Notes under the pieces: generated by a model
Database searches by the model: none
What the model was told of the DNA's origin: nothing
The model's input: only the letters and a program-made list of their open reading frames with translations
Assembly (NCBI GenBank): GCA_003695085.1
Contig: RFIV01000136.1
Span: 1-12,273 of the forward strand
From: Gammaproteobacteria bacterium
Lineage (GTDB): Bacteria > Pseudomonadota > Gammaproteobacteria > Pseudomonadales > Oleiphilaceae
DNA: 12,273 nucleotides
Direction: 5' to 3'
Program-made: the position numbers and the translations under genes
Shown here: one piece after another, positions 5,492 through 12,273 of the stretch
How positions within the stretch are numbered: the stretch's first letter is position 1
Layout of the letters: each line of letters begins with the position of its first letter

Positions 5492-7162
5492 TCAGCGGTG
5501 GATCGCCAGATATCTTGGCGTGCGCGATTTGGGGATCTTGTGAACGAAATGGTAGCGGGCGAAGTGATAGGACGGATCGAACCCGAAGAAATTCTGGTGC
5601 ATGTGCGCCAGCTCCTGCGCGCGACAACGCGCAATCCTTTCCGCATCGTCCTTCAGGCGGTTCCGTTTTGCTTCAAGCTGGACGGGGAGTGAGGGATCTT
5701 CGCTCAGGCGGAGCAAGTTCGTCCAGGCCCAGTCCATGAATACCGAATGTGTGGCCGGCCCGATGGCATCCAGCAGTCCTGTATTCAGCGCCTGCTGCGC
5801 ATTGAGCGGCAATCGCGCATCCGCCAGCTTCAAGGCGGCCTCTTCGTCGAGCCGTCGGGGCAGGGTGTAGGTCCAGTACTCCGAGCCATACAGATTGCCC
5901 ATGTTGCGGTAGTGTGGGTTGAGAATCACTCCGTCCCGGGCCCAAAGGGCGTCTGCGGTCAGGGCCATGAAGAACCCACCAGCCCCGGCATTGCCCTGAA
6001 GCAGGCTGGCCGTGAGCACGGAATCTGCCTTGAGCAGCCTTTCGCACAGGTCATCCATCGCTTGTATGGTCTGCCAGGAGGCTTCCGCCGGGCTCTCGGC
6101 AGTCTCGATGTCGTACAGGTGAATGCCGTTGGAGAAGAATTCGGGACCACCAGCCAGGGCCAGCACCTTGATGGGGCGCGTCAGTGCCCGCGTAACAGCC
6201 TCCTCCAGAGCGCGGCAGTCGGTCTCACGCATGGCGCCGTTGTAGAACGGAAAGTGCAGGATTCCCACGTTTTCTTTTTCTTCATAGCGCACAAGAGATG
6301 GCAGATGCGTCAGTTCTGGCAGGCTGGCGGCAAGATCCGGGCGCACCTGCGTGGCGGGCAGCTTGAGGGTGGGCACATCCGTGCTGTTGGGGCGCGCACG
6401 CATATGTCCAATCCATACTGCTCCATCCCGGGTTGCACGGAAAAAGCCCCCGTCCTGTTGTCCGATCCAGGTTCCGGGCGCTCCGTGCAAATCTGCGACG
6501 GCACACGCATTGAACAGGTAAACGGGTTCTGCTTCGCTGTCGTCAAGCAGACCGGGCCAGCCGTCGGCACTGTGGATTTTGCGCAGGACGGTGGCGGTAT
6601 CATCCCGTGACCAGTCAATGGCACGGTCCGCCTGTTTCATTGGCGGCTGCCAGCCGGTGACCTGTGGCAGGTCCGACATGAAGGCGTCTGCCGGAACCGG
6701 AGATGCACCCGCCTGCAGCCTTTCCAGCGCCTCTTCCAGTGCTGACAGCGCTGCGGGAACGATGCGGTTGCGATACAAGGCGCCCTTTCGTTCGGAATAC
6801 AGAGCGACCGGTCGCCAGGCCCAGACGGGGCCGGCATCCATCTCCTCCACGGCTTGCAGGACGGTAACACCCCAGTGCTCGTGGCCCTTGAGAATGGCCC
6901 AGTCCAGTGCGCTAGGGCCCCGGTCGCCCGGAGGGCCGGGGTGAATGATCAGGCAGGGTACGTGTTGCCAGACGGATGCGGGAATGGCACGTTTGAGAAA
7001 GGGCGCCACGATGACGTCGGGCGCAAACAGGCTTACCGCTTCTTCCGTAACCGCATCATGAATGTCATATTCCACGGATACGGTGTGCCCCAGTTCGCGA
7101 AGGCGGGCATGCACGGCCTGAGTAAGGCTGTTGAAGCTGTGACAAAGCAGAAGTATTCGCAT
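5492..7162 (-). CDS. hypX: HypX (HoxX), CO-forming [NiFe]-hydrogenase maturation protein
   Basis: HypX takes a formyl group from N10-formyl-tetrahydrofolate and, via formyl-CoA, releases the CO that becomes an iron ligand of the [NiFe] site under aerobic conditions. The 556-residue protein is full length. The N-terminal formyltransferase-like part (about 1-270) carries the IHPGPPGDRG segment (73-82) and the D110 region (EEMDAGPVWAW). The C-terminal crotonase-like part (about 290-490) carries the oxyanion-hole segment ALAGGPEFFSNGIHL (335-349) and LQGNAGAGG (388-396). It also has NPHY (415-418) and GSEYWTY (426-432). Y418 and E428 probably correspond to the Tyr and Glu described in the Aquifex HypX active site; I recall this rather than aligned it. 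The start ATG overlaps the hypE stop by one base (TGATG), with no good ribosome binding site, so translation is probably coupled to hypE. It is the last gene of the operon. Confidence 0.96.
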   Translation of the reverse strand: MRILLLCHSFNSLTQAVHARLRELGHTVSVEYDIHDAVTEEAVSLFAPDVIVAPFLKRAIPASVWQHVPCLIIHPGPPGDRGPSALDWAILKGHEHWGVTVLQAVEEMDAGPVWAWRPVALYSERKGALYRNRIVPAALSALEEALERLQAGASPVPADAFMSDLPQVTGWQPPMKQADRAIDWSRDDTATVLRKIHSADGWPGLLDDSEAEPVYLFNACAVADLHGAPGTWIGQQDGGFFRATRDGAVWIGHMRARPNSTDVPTLKLPATQVRPDLAASLPELTHLPSLVRYEEKENVGILHFPFYNGAMRETDCRALEEAVTRALTRPIKVLALAGGPEFFSNGIHLYDIETAESPAEASWQTIQAMDDLCERLLKADSVLTASLLQGNAGAGGFFMALTADALWARDGVILNPHYRNMGNLYGSEYWTYTLPRRLDEEAALKLADARLPLNAQQALNTGLLDAIGPATHSVFMDWAWTNLLRLSEDPSLPVQLEAKRNRLKDDAERIARCRAQELAHMHQNFFGFDPSYHFARYHFVHKIPKSRTPRYLAIHR

Positions 7163-8184
7163 CAGCAGATCCGCGGCAGTTGTTCTCCACTCAGCCAGTC
7201 CACCATGCGCTCTCCGCCGAAGGCGGTATGCATGCGCACGAACTGACGTTCATCAGCGACGGCTTCGCCTATGATCGCAGCATCTCGTCCTTCCGGGCGC
7301 GCCTTGATCGCGGCAAGCAGTGCCTCGGCGACTTCGGGCCTGCAGGCAATCACGGCTTTGCCCTCATTGGCAATATGCAGGGGATCCAGCCCCAGAAAAT
7401 CGCAGGCACCTCGCACGGACTCACGAATCGGCAGGGCCTGCTCCTCTATCACGAAACCGCAACCGGCTGCACGTGCCCACTCGTTCAGCACCGCAGAAAG
7501 TCCCCCCCGCGTGGGATCGCGCATGGTGACAATGTCTCCGAACCAGGGGGACAGACTCTGTATGAGGTGGTTGAGAGACTGGGTGTCCGAAGTCAGGTCC
7601 GTATCAAAGTTCAGGCCTTCACGCAGAGACAGGATGGTGATGCCGTGATCACCGAGAGTGCCGGTCAGGATCAGCTTGTCGCCTGGGCGAATGGCAGAGG
7701 GCGACCAGGCTGTATCGGCTTCCAGGACGCCTACACCTGTCGTGGTGATGAACACGCCGTCGCCCTTGCCGCGCTCGACGACCTTGGTATCCCCGGTGAC
7801 AATGGCGACACCTGCTTCTCGGGCTGCATCGGCCATGGAATGCACGATCCGCTGCAGGTCTGCAATGCTCAGGCCTTCTTCAAGAATGAACGAGGCTGAC
7901 AGGTAACGCGGGACCGCACCGGACAGTGCCACATCGTTGACCGTGCCATGTACTGACAGGCTGCCGATGTCACCTCCCGGAAAGAACAGCGGTGAAATGA
8001 CGTGCGCGTCGGTCGCCATGACAATCCGCCCGTTGGGCGCGTCCAGGCTTGCCTGATCATTCAGCTGACGCAGCCAGGGATTGTCGAAGGCCTCCAGAAA
8101 CAGATGGTCGATCAGATCGGCCATGGCGCGCCCGCCGCCTCCGTGAGACATTTCGATGCGTCCCTGGAGTGGTTTACGACTCAT
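7162..8184 (-). CDS. hypE: HypE, carbamoyl-phosphate-derived cyanide ligand synthesis protein
   Basis: HypE receives a carbamoyl group from HypF on its C-terminal cysteine, dehydrates it with ATP to a thiocyanate, and passes the cyanide to iron on HypC-HypD. The 340-residue protein is full length and ends in PRIC, the family's diagnostic C-terminal motif, so C340 is the acceptor. Residues 13-19 (SHGGGGR) and 57-90 (TDAHVISPLFFPGGDIGS, then HGTVNDVALSGA) are standard HypE/PurM-fold signatures. GDTKVVERG (131-139) belongs to the ATP site. I chose ATG 8184 because a GGAG lies 7 nt upstream (8192-8195) and the product starts near the SHGGGGR motif; the open frame extends further but only inside hypD. 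The gene overlaps hypD by 11 bp and hypX by 1 bp. Confidence 0.97.
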   Translation of the reverse strand: MSRKPLQGRIEMSHGGGGRAMADLIDHLFLEAFDNPWLRQLNDQASLDAPNGRIVMATDAHVISPLFFPGGDIGSLSVHGTVNDVALSGAVPRYLSASFILEEGLSIADLQRIVHSMADAAREAGVAIVTGDTKVVERGKGDGVFITTTGVGVLEADTAWSPSAIRPGDKLILTGTLGDHGITILSLREGLNFDTDLTSDTQSLNHLIQSLSPWFGDIVTMRDPTRGGLSAVLNEWARAAGCGFVIEEQALPIRESVRGACDFLGLDPLHIANEGKAVIACRPEVAEALLAAIKARPEGRDAAIIGEAVADERQFVRMHTAFGGERMVDWLSGEQLPRIC

Positions 8185-9310
8185 GAGTGGTCTCCATATA
8201 CCGACCGTACGTGTAATAGGCTGCACAGGCGCCTTCCGAGGACACCATGCAGGAGCCGATGGGGTTTTCCGGCGTACAGACCGTGCCAAACAGCTTGCAG
8301 TCCCGCGGAGCCTTGACACCCCGGAGGATGGCCGGACATTCGCAGGCCTTGTTCTCGCGAGCCACCGGGACATCCAGCCGGAAGCGGGCCTCGGCGTCAT
8401 GATCACGATAGTCGGCCTTGATGCGCAGCCCGCTATAGGGAACCTGACCCAGACCTCGCCAGAGGAAGGACTTGCGCAGTTCGAAGACGTCGGCAACCAG
8501 CGCCTTGGCGCGGTCATTGCCCCCTTCCGTAACGGCCCGGCTGAACTCGTTTTCCACCTCGGCGCGGCCTTCATTCACTTGCCGGATCAACATGAGAATG
8601 GCTTGCAGCACATCGAGCGGCTCAAAGCCGGCGATCACCACCGGCTTGTGATATTCCTCGGCAAAATACCGGTAGGGCTGACTGCCAATGACGGTGCTGA
8701 CATGGGCCGGCCCGATGAACCCGTCCAGCTTCAGGGTGCCCAGTTCCCTCAGCTCGGGTGATTCGAGAATGGCGGTGATGGCGGAAGGGGTCAGCACGTG
8801 ATTGCAGAACACCAGGAAGTTGCTCAGCTTTTCCCGCCGGGCGGTGTGCAGGGCCACGGCGGTGGGGGGGGTCGTTGTCTCGAAGCCGATGGCGAAGAAG
8901 ACAACCGTTCGGTCAGGATGCTGGCGGGCCAGCGTCAGGGCGTCATTGACCGAATAGACCATGCGCACATCCGCACCCTCTGCGCGGGCGGTCAGCAGAC
9001 TGCGCTTTCGGGAGCCGGGCACCCGCATCATGTCGCCGTAAGTGCAGAGGATCACGCCGGGCTGGTGGGCCAGCTCAATGGCCAGGTCCACACGGTGCAT
9101 GGGCAAGACGCAGACCGGGCAACCCGGGCCGTGAATCATGCGTACATTGTCCGGCAGGAGCCGCGGTATGCCGTAACGAAAGATGGCGTGGGTATGCCCC
9201 CCACAGAATTCCATGAAGTGATAGGCCCGGTTCGGGCGGGCTTCCTCCCGAATCCGTGCGGCAATGTGGCGGGCGGCCTGGGCGTCGCGGTACTCATCCA
9301 CGTATTTCAC
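8174..9310 (-). CDS. hypD: HypD, iron-sulfur scaffold for Fe(CN)2CO assembly
   Basis: HypD, with HypC, holds the iron atom while cyanide and CO ligands are attached before delivery to the hydrogenase large subunit. The 378-residue protein (family norm about 370-380) has the conserved FCGGHTH (35-41) with C36 and the GPGCPVC segment (61-67) with C64 and C67, both tied to iron and ligand handling. The C-terminal cysteine set (C323, C325, C338, C345, C354, C362) supplies ligands for its [4Fe-4S] cluster. I chose the GTG at 9310. It gives MKYVDEYRD, a typical HypD N-terminus, and has a perfect AGGAGG ribosome binding site 6 nt upstream. A TTG at 9325 in frame would begin before that site. The gene overlaps hypC by 17 bp and hypE by 11 bp. 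Confidence 0.97.
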   Translation of the reverse strand: MKYVDEYRDAQAARHIAARIREEARPNRAYHFMEFCGGHTHAIFRYGIPRLLPDNVRMIHGPGCPVCVLPMHRVDLAIELAHQPGVILCTYGDMMRVPGSRKRSLLTARAEGADVRMVYSVNDALTLARQHPDRTVVFFAIGFETTTPPTAVALHTARREKLSNFLVFCNHVLTPSAITAILESPELRELGTLKLDGFIGPAHVSTVIGSQPYRYFAEEYHKPVVIAGFEPLDVLQAILMLIRQVNEGRAEVENEFSRAVTEGGNDRAKALVADVFELRKSFLWRGLGQVPYSGLRIKADYRDHDAEARFRLDVPVARENKACECPAILRGVKAPRDCKLFGTVCTPENPIGSCMVSSEGACAAYYTYGRYMETTHES

Positions 9311-9524
9311 GCTGTCCCTCCTCAAACAGGGCCAGTGTCTTGCGCGCCTCGTCCGGATCGATCCGGTTGAGCGCGTATCCTACGTGCACGATCACGTAGT
9401 CACCAGGCTCTACCGTATCCAGCAGGGCCACGGAAACCGTCTTGCGTGCACCCCCCAGGTTGACGACGGCCTCCTGCGTTTCGGGCAGAATTTCCAGTAC
9501 TTCTGCTGGCATGGCCAGACACAT
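9294..9524 (-). CDS. hypC: HypC/HupF-family hydrogenase maturation chaperone
   Basis: This 76-residue chaperone binds HypD during ligand assembly and then delivers the iron unit to the hydrogenase large-subunit precursor. Its N-terminus is MCLAMPAEVLEI. The second-position cysteine C2, exposed once Met is removed, is the essential iron-binding residue. The middle (LGGARKTVSVALLD, then VEPGDYVIVHVGYALNRID) is the family's OB-like beta barrel. The ATG at 9524 is chosen over a TTG two codons upstream because C2 must be at the N-terminus and a GGAGG site lies 9 nt before it. It begins 2 nt after the hypF stop and overlaps hypD by 17 bp. Some bacteria have a HypC paralogue (HupF/HybG/HoxL) dedicated to one hydrogenase, and I cannot exclude that reading. 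Confidence 0.95.
   Translation of the reverse strand: MCLAMPAEVLEILPETQEAVVNLGGARKTVSVALLDTVEPGDYVIVHVGYALNRIDPDEARKTLALFEEGQREIRG
9317..9322 (-). promoter_or_regulatory. Ribosome binding site that fixes the hypD GTG start
   Basis: On the minus strand a perfect AGGAGG lies 6 nt before the GTG at 9310 and inside the last codons of hypC. Its placement rules out the in-frame TTG at 9325 as the main start. Confidence 0.85.
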
Positions 9525-9526
9525 GA

Positions 9527-11827
9527 TCAATAACCTCCGAAATGGGCTGCCCAGATCTGCCCGACAGACAAACCACTGTCATTGGCGGGAATCCGGCGCG
9601 GTTCGAGCACGTTCAGATGAGCAGGCAGTGCACTGCGGAATGCCCGGGTGAGCAGGCGGTTCATCCAGCATCCGCCACTGATGGCCAGGGTGGACACGCC
9701 GGTCGCGGCGGCGCCGGCTTCGGCCCATGCGGCCAGACGCTGTGCCAGCCAGTGATGGAAGGCTGCGGCGGCCGCTTCTGTCCCCAGATGCTTCTGCACC
9801 GACAGCAGCACAGGAATCAAGTCCTGAACAGGGAGACGTTCCGGTGTGATGTCTGCTGCCGGGCAGTCAGGCAGGGTGCCCGTATACCGGCGTGCGCAGG
9901 CTTCCAGCCATTGGGGAGCCTGGCCTTCAAAGCTCTGCGTCTGACACAGGCCCAGCAGGCTGGTCACGGCATCGAACCAGCGGCCTGCGCTGGATGTGCG
10001 GGGTGTGCGCACATGGCTGGCCCACTGCCGCATCAGATCGGCCATCGCGTGCTCAGCCAGGTGCTCGGGCCAGTGCTGCTCAGGATGTCCGCAGAGTGCG
10101 GCGATCGCCAGTCGCCAGGGCTCTCGAGCGGCGGCATCTCCGCCGGGCAAGGGCAGCAGATCAAGGTGTCCCAGCCGTCGGACACCGTGGCCCGTCCAGT
10201 ACAGAAGTTCACCGCCCCAGTAGCCGCCATCTTCGCCATAACCGAACCCGTCGAGAATGAGGCCGAGTGTCGGGGACGTGCGTCCATGCTCGGCCATGAC
10301 GGCCCCCAGGTGGGCGGTGTGATGGGGCACTCTGACCGTATCCGCGTCAAAGCGCTCGGCCAGCGCCTCGGCAAGACGCGTACTGTACAGATCCGGATGC
10401 CGGTCGCAGACAATCACCTGCGGCTGGTGGCTATAGGTGGTGGTCAGATGATCTGCCAGCTGGTCGAGTGCGCGGCAGGTATCGGGATGATCCAGGTCGC
10501 CGACGTACTGGCTGAGCAGGATGTCGCGGGGGCGGCTGAGTGCGACGGTAGTCTTGAGGTGCGCACCCAGTGCCAGCATCGGCGTCAGTTCATGGTAGCC
10601 CGTCAACACAGTGGGCGCCGTGCCGCGTCCGGGTCGCAGCAGTATGGGCGCCTGTTCCGGTTCGGTCTGCACTACGGGGTCATCGCAGCGCTGGTAGATC
10701 GGACGATCATGCAGCAACCAGCCATCTGCCAGGTGCCCGAGTTTGTCCAGCGCCTGTTGATCATCGTGAATCAGGGGTTCACCACTGAGGTTGGCACTGG
10801 TCAAGATGAACAGCGGAGCGTCGGATCGGGTCAGCCAGTCCAACCCGCGGGGCTGACCGAGCCAGTGATGATAAATCAGGTACTGCAGGGGCGTCTGGGG
10901 CAGCACCAGCCCCAGGTGGTCCATCCCGGGAGCTACACCCTCGGGCAGTGCAAGCGCGGGTGCCAGGACAATCGGGCGCAGGGTACTGCTCAGGGCGGTC
11001 TCTGTCGACGCATCCAGTCGAACCCAGCGTTGTGCCGACAATGTATTCAGGGCCATGACCGCAAAGGGCTTGTCGGGGCGCCTCTTGCGTTCCCGCAGGT
11101 GCGCGACGGTGTCGGGCCGATTGGCGTCAGCCATGAGGTGGTAACCGCCCACACCCTTGACGGCAACGATGCCGCCTCCTCTCAGCAATTCCACGGCAGC
11201 GGTCAGGGCGGCATCGGTTGAGGTCAGGGTGTTGCCCCCCGCATCCACGAAGCGAAGGCCCGGGCCGCACTCGGCGCAGGCAATGGGTTCTGCGTGGAAG
11301 CGGCGATTGTCCGGGTCTTCGTACTCCTGCCGGCAGGCATCACACAACTCGAAACCGGACATGGTGGTGTGAGGCCGGTCATAGGGCAACTTGCGAATCA
11401 GCGTATAGCGTGGGCCGCAGTGCATGCAGTTGATCAGCGGGTACCGATAGCGCCGGTCCGCCGGGTCAAACAGCTCCCGCAGGCAATTTTCACAAACGGG
11501 CAGATCGGCCGGGACGTGGGCCTCGATGGTGCCCCCCCCGGTAGTCTGAATGGAGAAGTCTTCGTCGAGCGCCTGCCAGGGCGCTGGCTGTCGTTCAAGC
11601 GTGTCAATGCGTGCAGCCGGGGGCAGCTCTCTCAGAAAGCAGGCGTGAAAGCGTTCCAGATCCTCCGGTGCGCCTTGCAGGTGAATGTCAACGCCGGCTC
11701 CCGTATTCGCCACACTTCCCCTCAGGCCCAGTCGACGGGCGAGCCTGAAGATGAACGGACGAAAGCCCACGGCCTGGACCTGGCCGTGGACTGTCCATCG
11801 CTCGGCGACTTGCCGGGGAGCCAGCAT
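9527..11827 (-). CDS. hypF: HypF, carbamoyltransferase for hydrogenase cyanide ligands
   Basis: HypF hydrolyses carbamoyl phosphate, makes carbamoyl-adenylate with ATP, and loads the carbamoyl group onto the HypE C-terminal cysteine. The 766-residue protein has all expected parts in order. An N-terminal acylphosphatase domain (about 10-95) carries R23 in VGFRPF and N41 in NTGAG. Two zinc-finger motifs of form C-x2-C-x18-C-x2-C follow (C112/C115/C134/C137 and C162/C165/C184/C187). A YrdC/Sua5-like domain (about 205-400) has KRRPDKPFAVM (249-259) and TSANLSGEP (343-351). The C-terminal Kae1-like domain has the metal-binding HHTAH (502-506) and SGGCWMN (717-723). The late motif reads ANDSGLSVGQ (748-757), where many relatives have NDGG; I see this as a minor variant. 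The ATG follows a GGAGG (11838-11842) at 10 nt, within the end of hupE. The stop is 2 nt before hypC. Confidence 0.98.
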   Translation of the reverse strand: MLAPRQVAERWTVHGQVQAVGFRPFIFRLARRLGLRGSVANTGAGVDIHLQGAPEDLERFHACFLRELPPAARIDTLERQPAPWQALDEDFSIQTTGGGTIEAHVPADLPVCENCLRELFDPADRRYRYPLINCMHCGPRYTLIRKLPYDRPHTTMSGFELCDACRQEYEDPDNRRFHAEPIACAECGPGLRFVDAGGNTLTSTDAALTAAVELLRGGGIVAVKGVGGYHLMADANRPDTVAHLRERKRRPDKPFAVMALNTLSAQRWVRLDASTETALSSTLRPIVLAPALALPEGVAPGMDHLGLVLPQTPLQYLIYHHWLGQPRGLDWLTRSDAPLFILTSANLSGEPLIHDDQQALDKLGHLADGWLLHDRPIYQRCDDPVVQTEPEQAPILLRPGRGTAPTVLTGYHELTPMLALGAHLKTTVALSRPRDILLSQYVGDLDHPDTCRALDQLADHLTTTYSHQPQVIVCDRHPDLYSTRLAEALAERFDADTVRVPHHTAHLGAVMAEHGRTSPTLGLILDGFGYGEDGGYWGGELLYWTGHGVRRLGHLDLLPLPGGDAAAREPWRLAIAALCGHPEQHWPEHLAEHAMADLMRQWASHVRTPRTSSAGRWFDAVTSLLGLCQTQSFEGQAPQWLEACARRYTGTLPDCPAADITPERLPVQDLIPVLLSVQKHLGTEAAAAAFHHWLAQRLAAWAEAGAAATGVSTLAISGGCWMNRLLTRAFRSALPAHLNVLEPRRIPANDSGLSVGQIWAAHFGGY
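9534..9538 (-). promoter_or_regulatory. Ribosome binding site for hypC inside the hypF 3' end
   Basis: GGAGG on the minus strand lies 9 nt before the hypC ATG at 9524 and is made from the last Gly-Gly codons of hypF (FGGY-stop). It supports coupling of hypC translation to hypF. Confidence 0.75.
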
Positions 11828-11833
11828 ACCCGC

Positions 11834-12273
11834 TCAGCCTCCGATGAGTGCAAGCAGGCCGGACAGTGCTGTAGCCGCACCAGCCGATTTGACCCAGTAT
11901 GTGCGGAGTGTGTGAGACAGGGCGAATACCGAGCCCTGGATGGCGGCTGTCGCAAGCAGCATGCCTGCCACGAAGGCTGCTGGATGTCCTGCCAGTTCCT
12001 GGCCGTGAACGTACCCATGCAGCCCCCCGAAAACGGCAATGAGCGGCAGTGCTGCCATCAGGCCGAATCGTTTTCCGGCCAGCAGGAGGCCGCCGGCAAG
12101 CACGACTGACGACAGCACCATGGATTCGAGATTGAGGCTCGTGCCGAGCGTTGCGGCCAGAACTGTTCCCCCAAGCAGGGTGGCCAGAAACAGTCCGCTG
12201 ACACGGCCACGATATGCCGGCGCATGGCGGGATGCCCACAGGGCGACGGCCGCGATGACCAGCAGGTGATCCC
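11834..12273 (-). CDS. hupE: HupE/UreJ-family probable nickel permease, 5' end off the window
   Basis: The last 145 residues are visible. They begin DHLLVIAAVALWASRH at the window edge and end LSGLLALIGG. The DHLL segment and the later GGLHGYVHGQEL (HGY-x-HG-x-E) are characteristic of HupE/UreJ membrane proteins, whose histidines are linked to nickel transport for hydrogenase or urease. About five hydrophobic segments are visible (near LLVIAAVALW, VSGLFLATLLGGTVLAATLG, VLSSVVLAGGLLLAG, LMAALPLIAVFGGLHG, AAFVAGMLLATAAI). An internal ATG at 12121 lies in the middle of the conserved membrane core and is not a credible start. The missing part should contain the signal peptide and the first HPxxGxDH half-motif. 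The stop is 6 nt before hypF, so both are in one operon, and the neighbours point to nickel supply for a hydrogenase rather than urease. Confidence 0.9.
   Translation of the reverse strand, partial: DHLLVIAAVALWASRHAPAYRGRVSGLFLATLLGGTVLAATLGTSLNLESMVLSSVVLAGGLLLAGKRFGLMAALPLIAVFGGLHGYVHGQELAGHPAAFVAGMLLATAAIQGSVFALSHTLRTYWVKSAGAATALSGLLALIGG

Noticed and set aside
8185..8574. Longer HypE start at 8574
   Set aside because: The extension lies wholly within hypD in another frame and is Arg/Pro-rich with no HypE similarity. The GGAG-preceded ATG at 8184 gives a normal-length HypE.
9542..11221. A 559-codon plus-strand open frame opposite hypF, and similar long frames opposite hypX and fadA
   Set aside because: All lie entirely or mostly within confidently identified genes on the other strand and encode low-complexity, Gly/Gln/Arg/Pro-rich products.

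Overview
The window looks like chromosomal DNA from a GC-rich, Pseudomonas-like gammaproteobacterium, possibly a marine relative such as a Marinobacter-type organism. This rests on the fatty-acid oxidation proteins, which read like the Pseudomonas FadB/FadA type, and on overall codon use. The genus cannot be fixed from the sequence alone. I see no rRNA, tRNA, insertion sequence, CRISPR array or phage gene.

Left part (1-2048): a universal stress protein gene on the minus strand is cut by the window edge. It diverges from a small gene for a single-membrane-segment protein of unknown function (plus strand). That gene converges with, and overlaps by 47 bp, a gene for an exported, helix-rich protein of unknown function (minus strand). 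A non-coding stretch of about 415 bp follows. It holds a candidate promoter for the exported protein and a promoter plus a PsrA-like palindromic operator for the next operon.

Middle part (2049-5478): fadB and fadA encode the alpha and beta subunits of the aerobic fatty-acid beta-oxidation complex. All catalytic residues that I can place are intact. The operon ends in a perfect 14-bp inverted repeat that should terminate transcription from both sides.

Right part (5492-12273, minus strand): a tightly packed [NiFe]-hydrogenase maturation operon, read from right to left as hupE (5' end off the window), hypF, hypC, hypD, hypE, hypX. Adjacent genes overlap or lie within 6 nt of each other. HupE is a probable nickel permease. 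HypF and HypE make the cyanide ligands, HypC and HypD assemble the Fe(CN)2CO unit, and HypX makes CO from a formyl-folate donor. HypX points to a hydrogenase matured in the presence of oxygen. The hydrogenase subunits and hypA/hypB are not here and probably lie beyond the right edge.

No wholly new system is evident. The best leads are the operator in front of fadBA, the two uncharacterised genes beside it, and the abrupt junction at the bidirectional terminator between an apparently core fatty-acid locus and an accessory hydrogen-metabolism operon.
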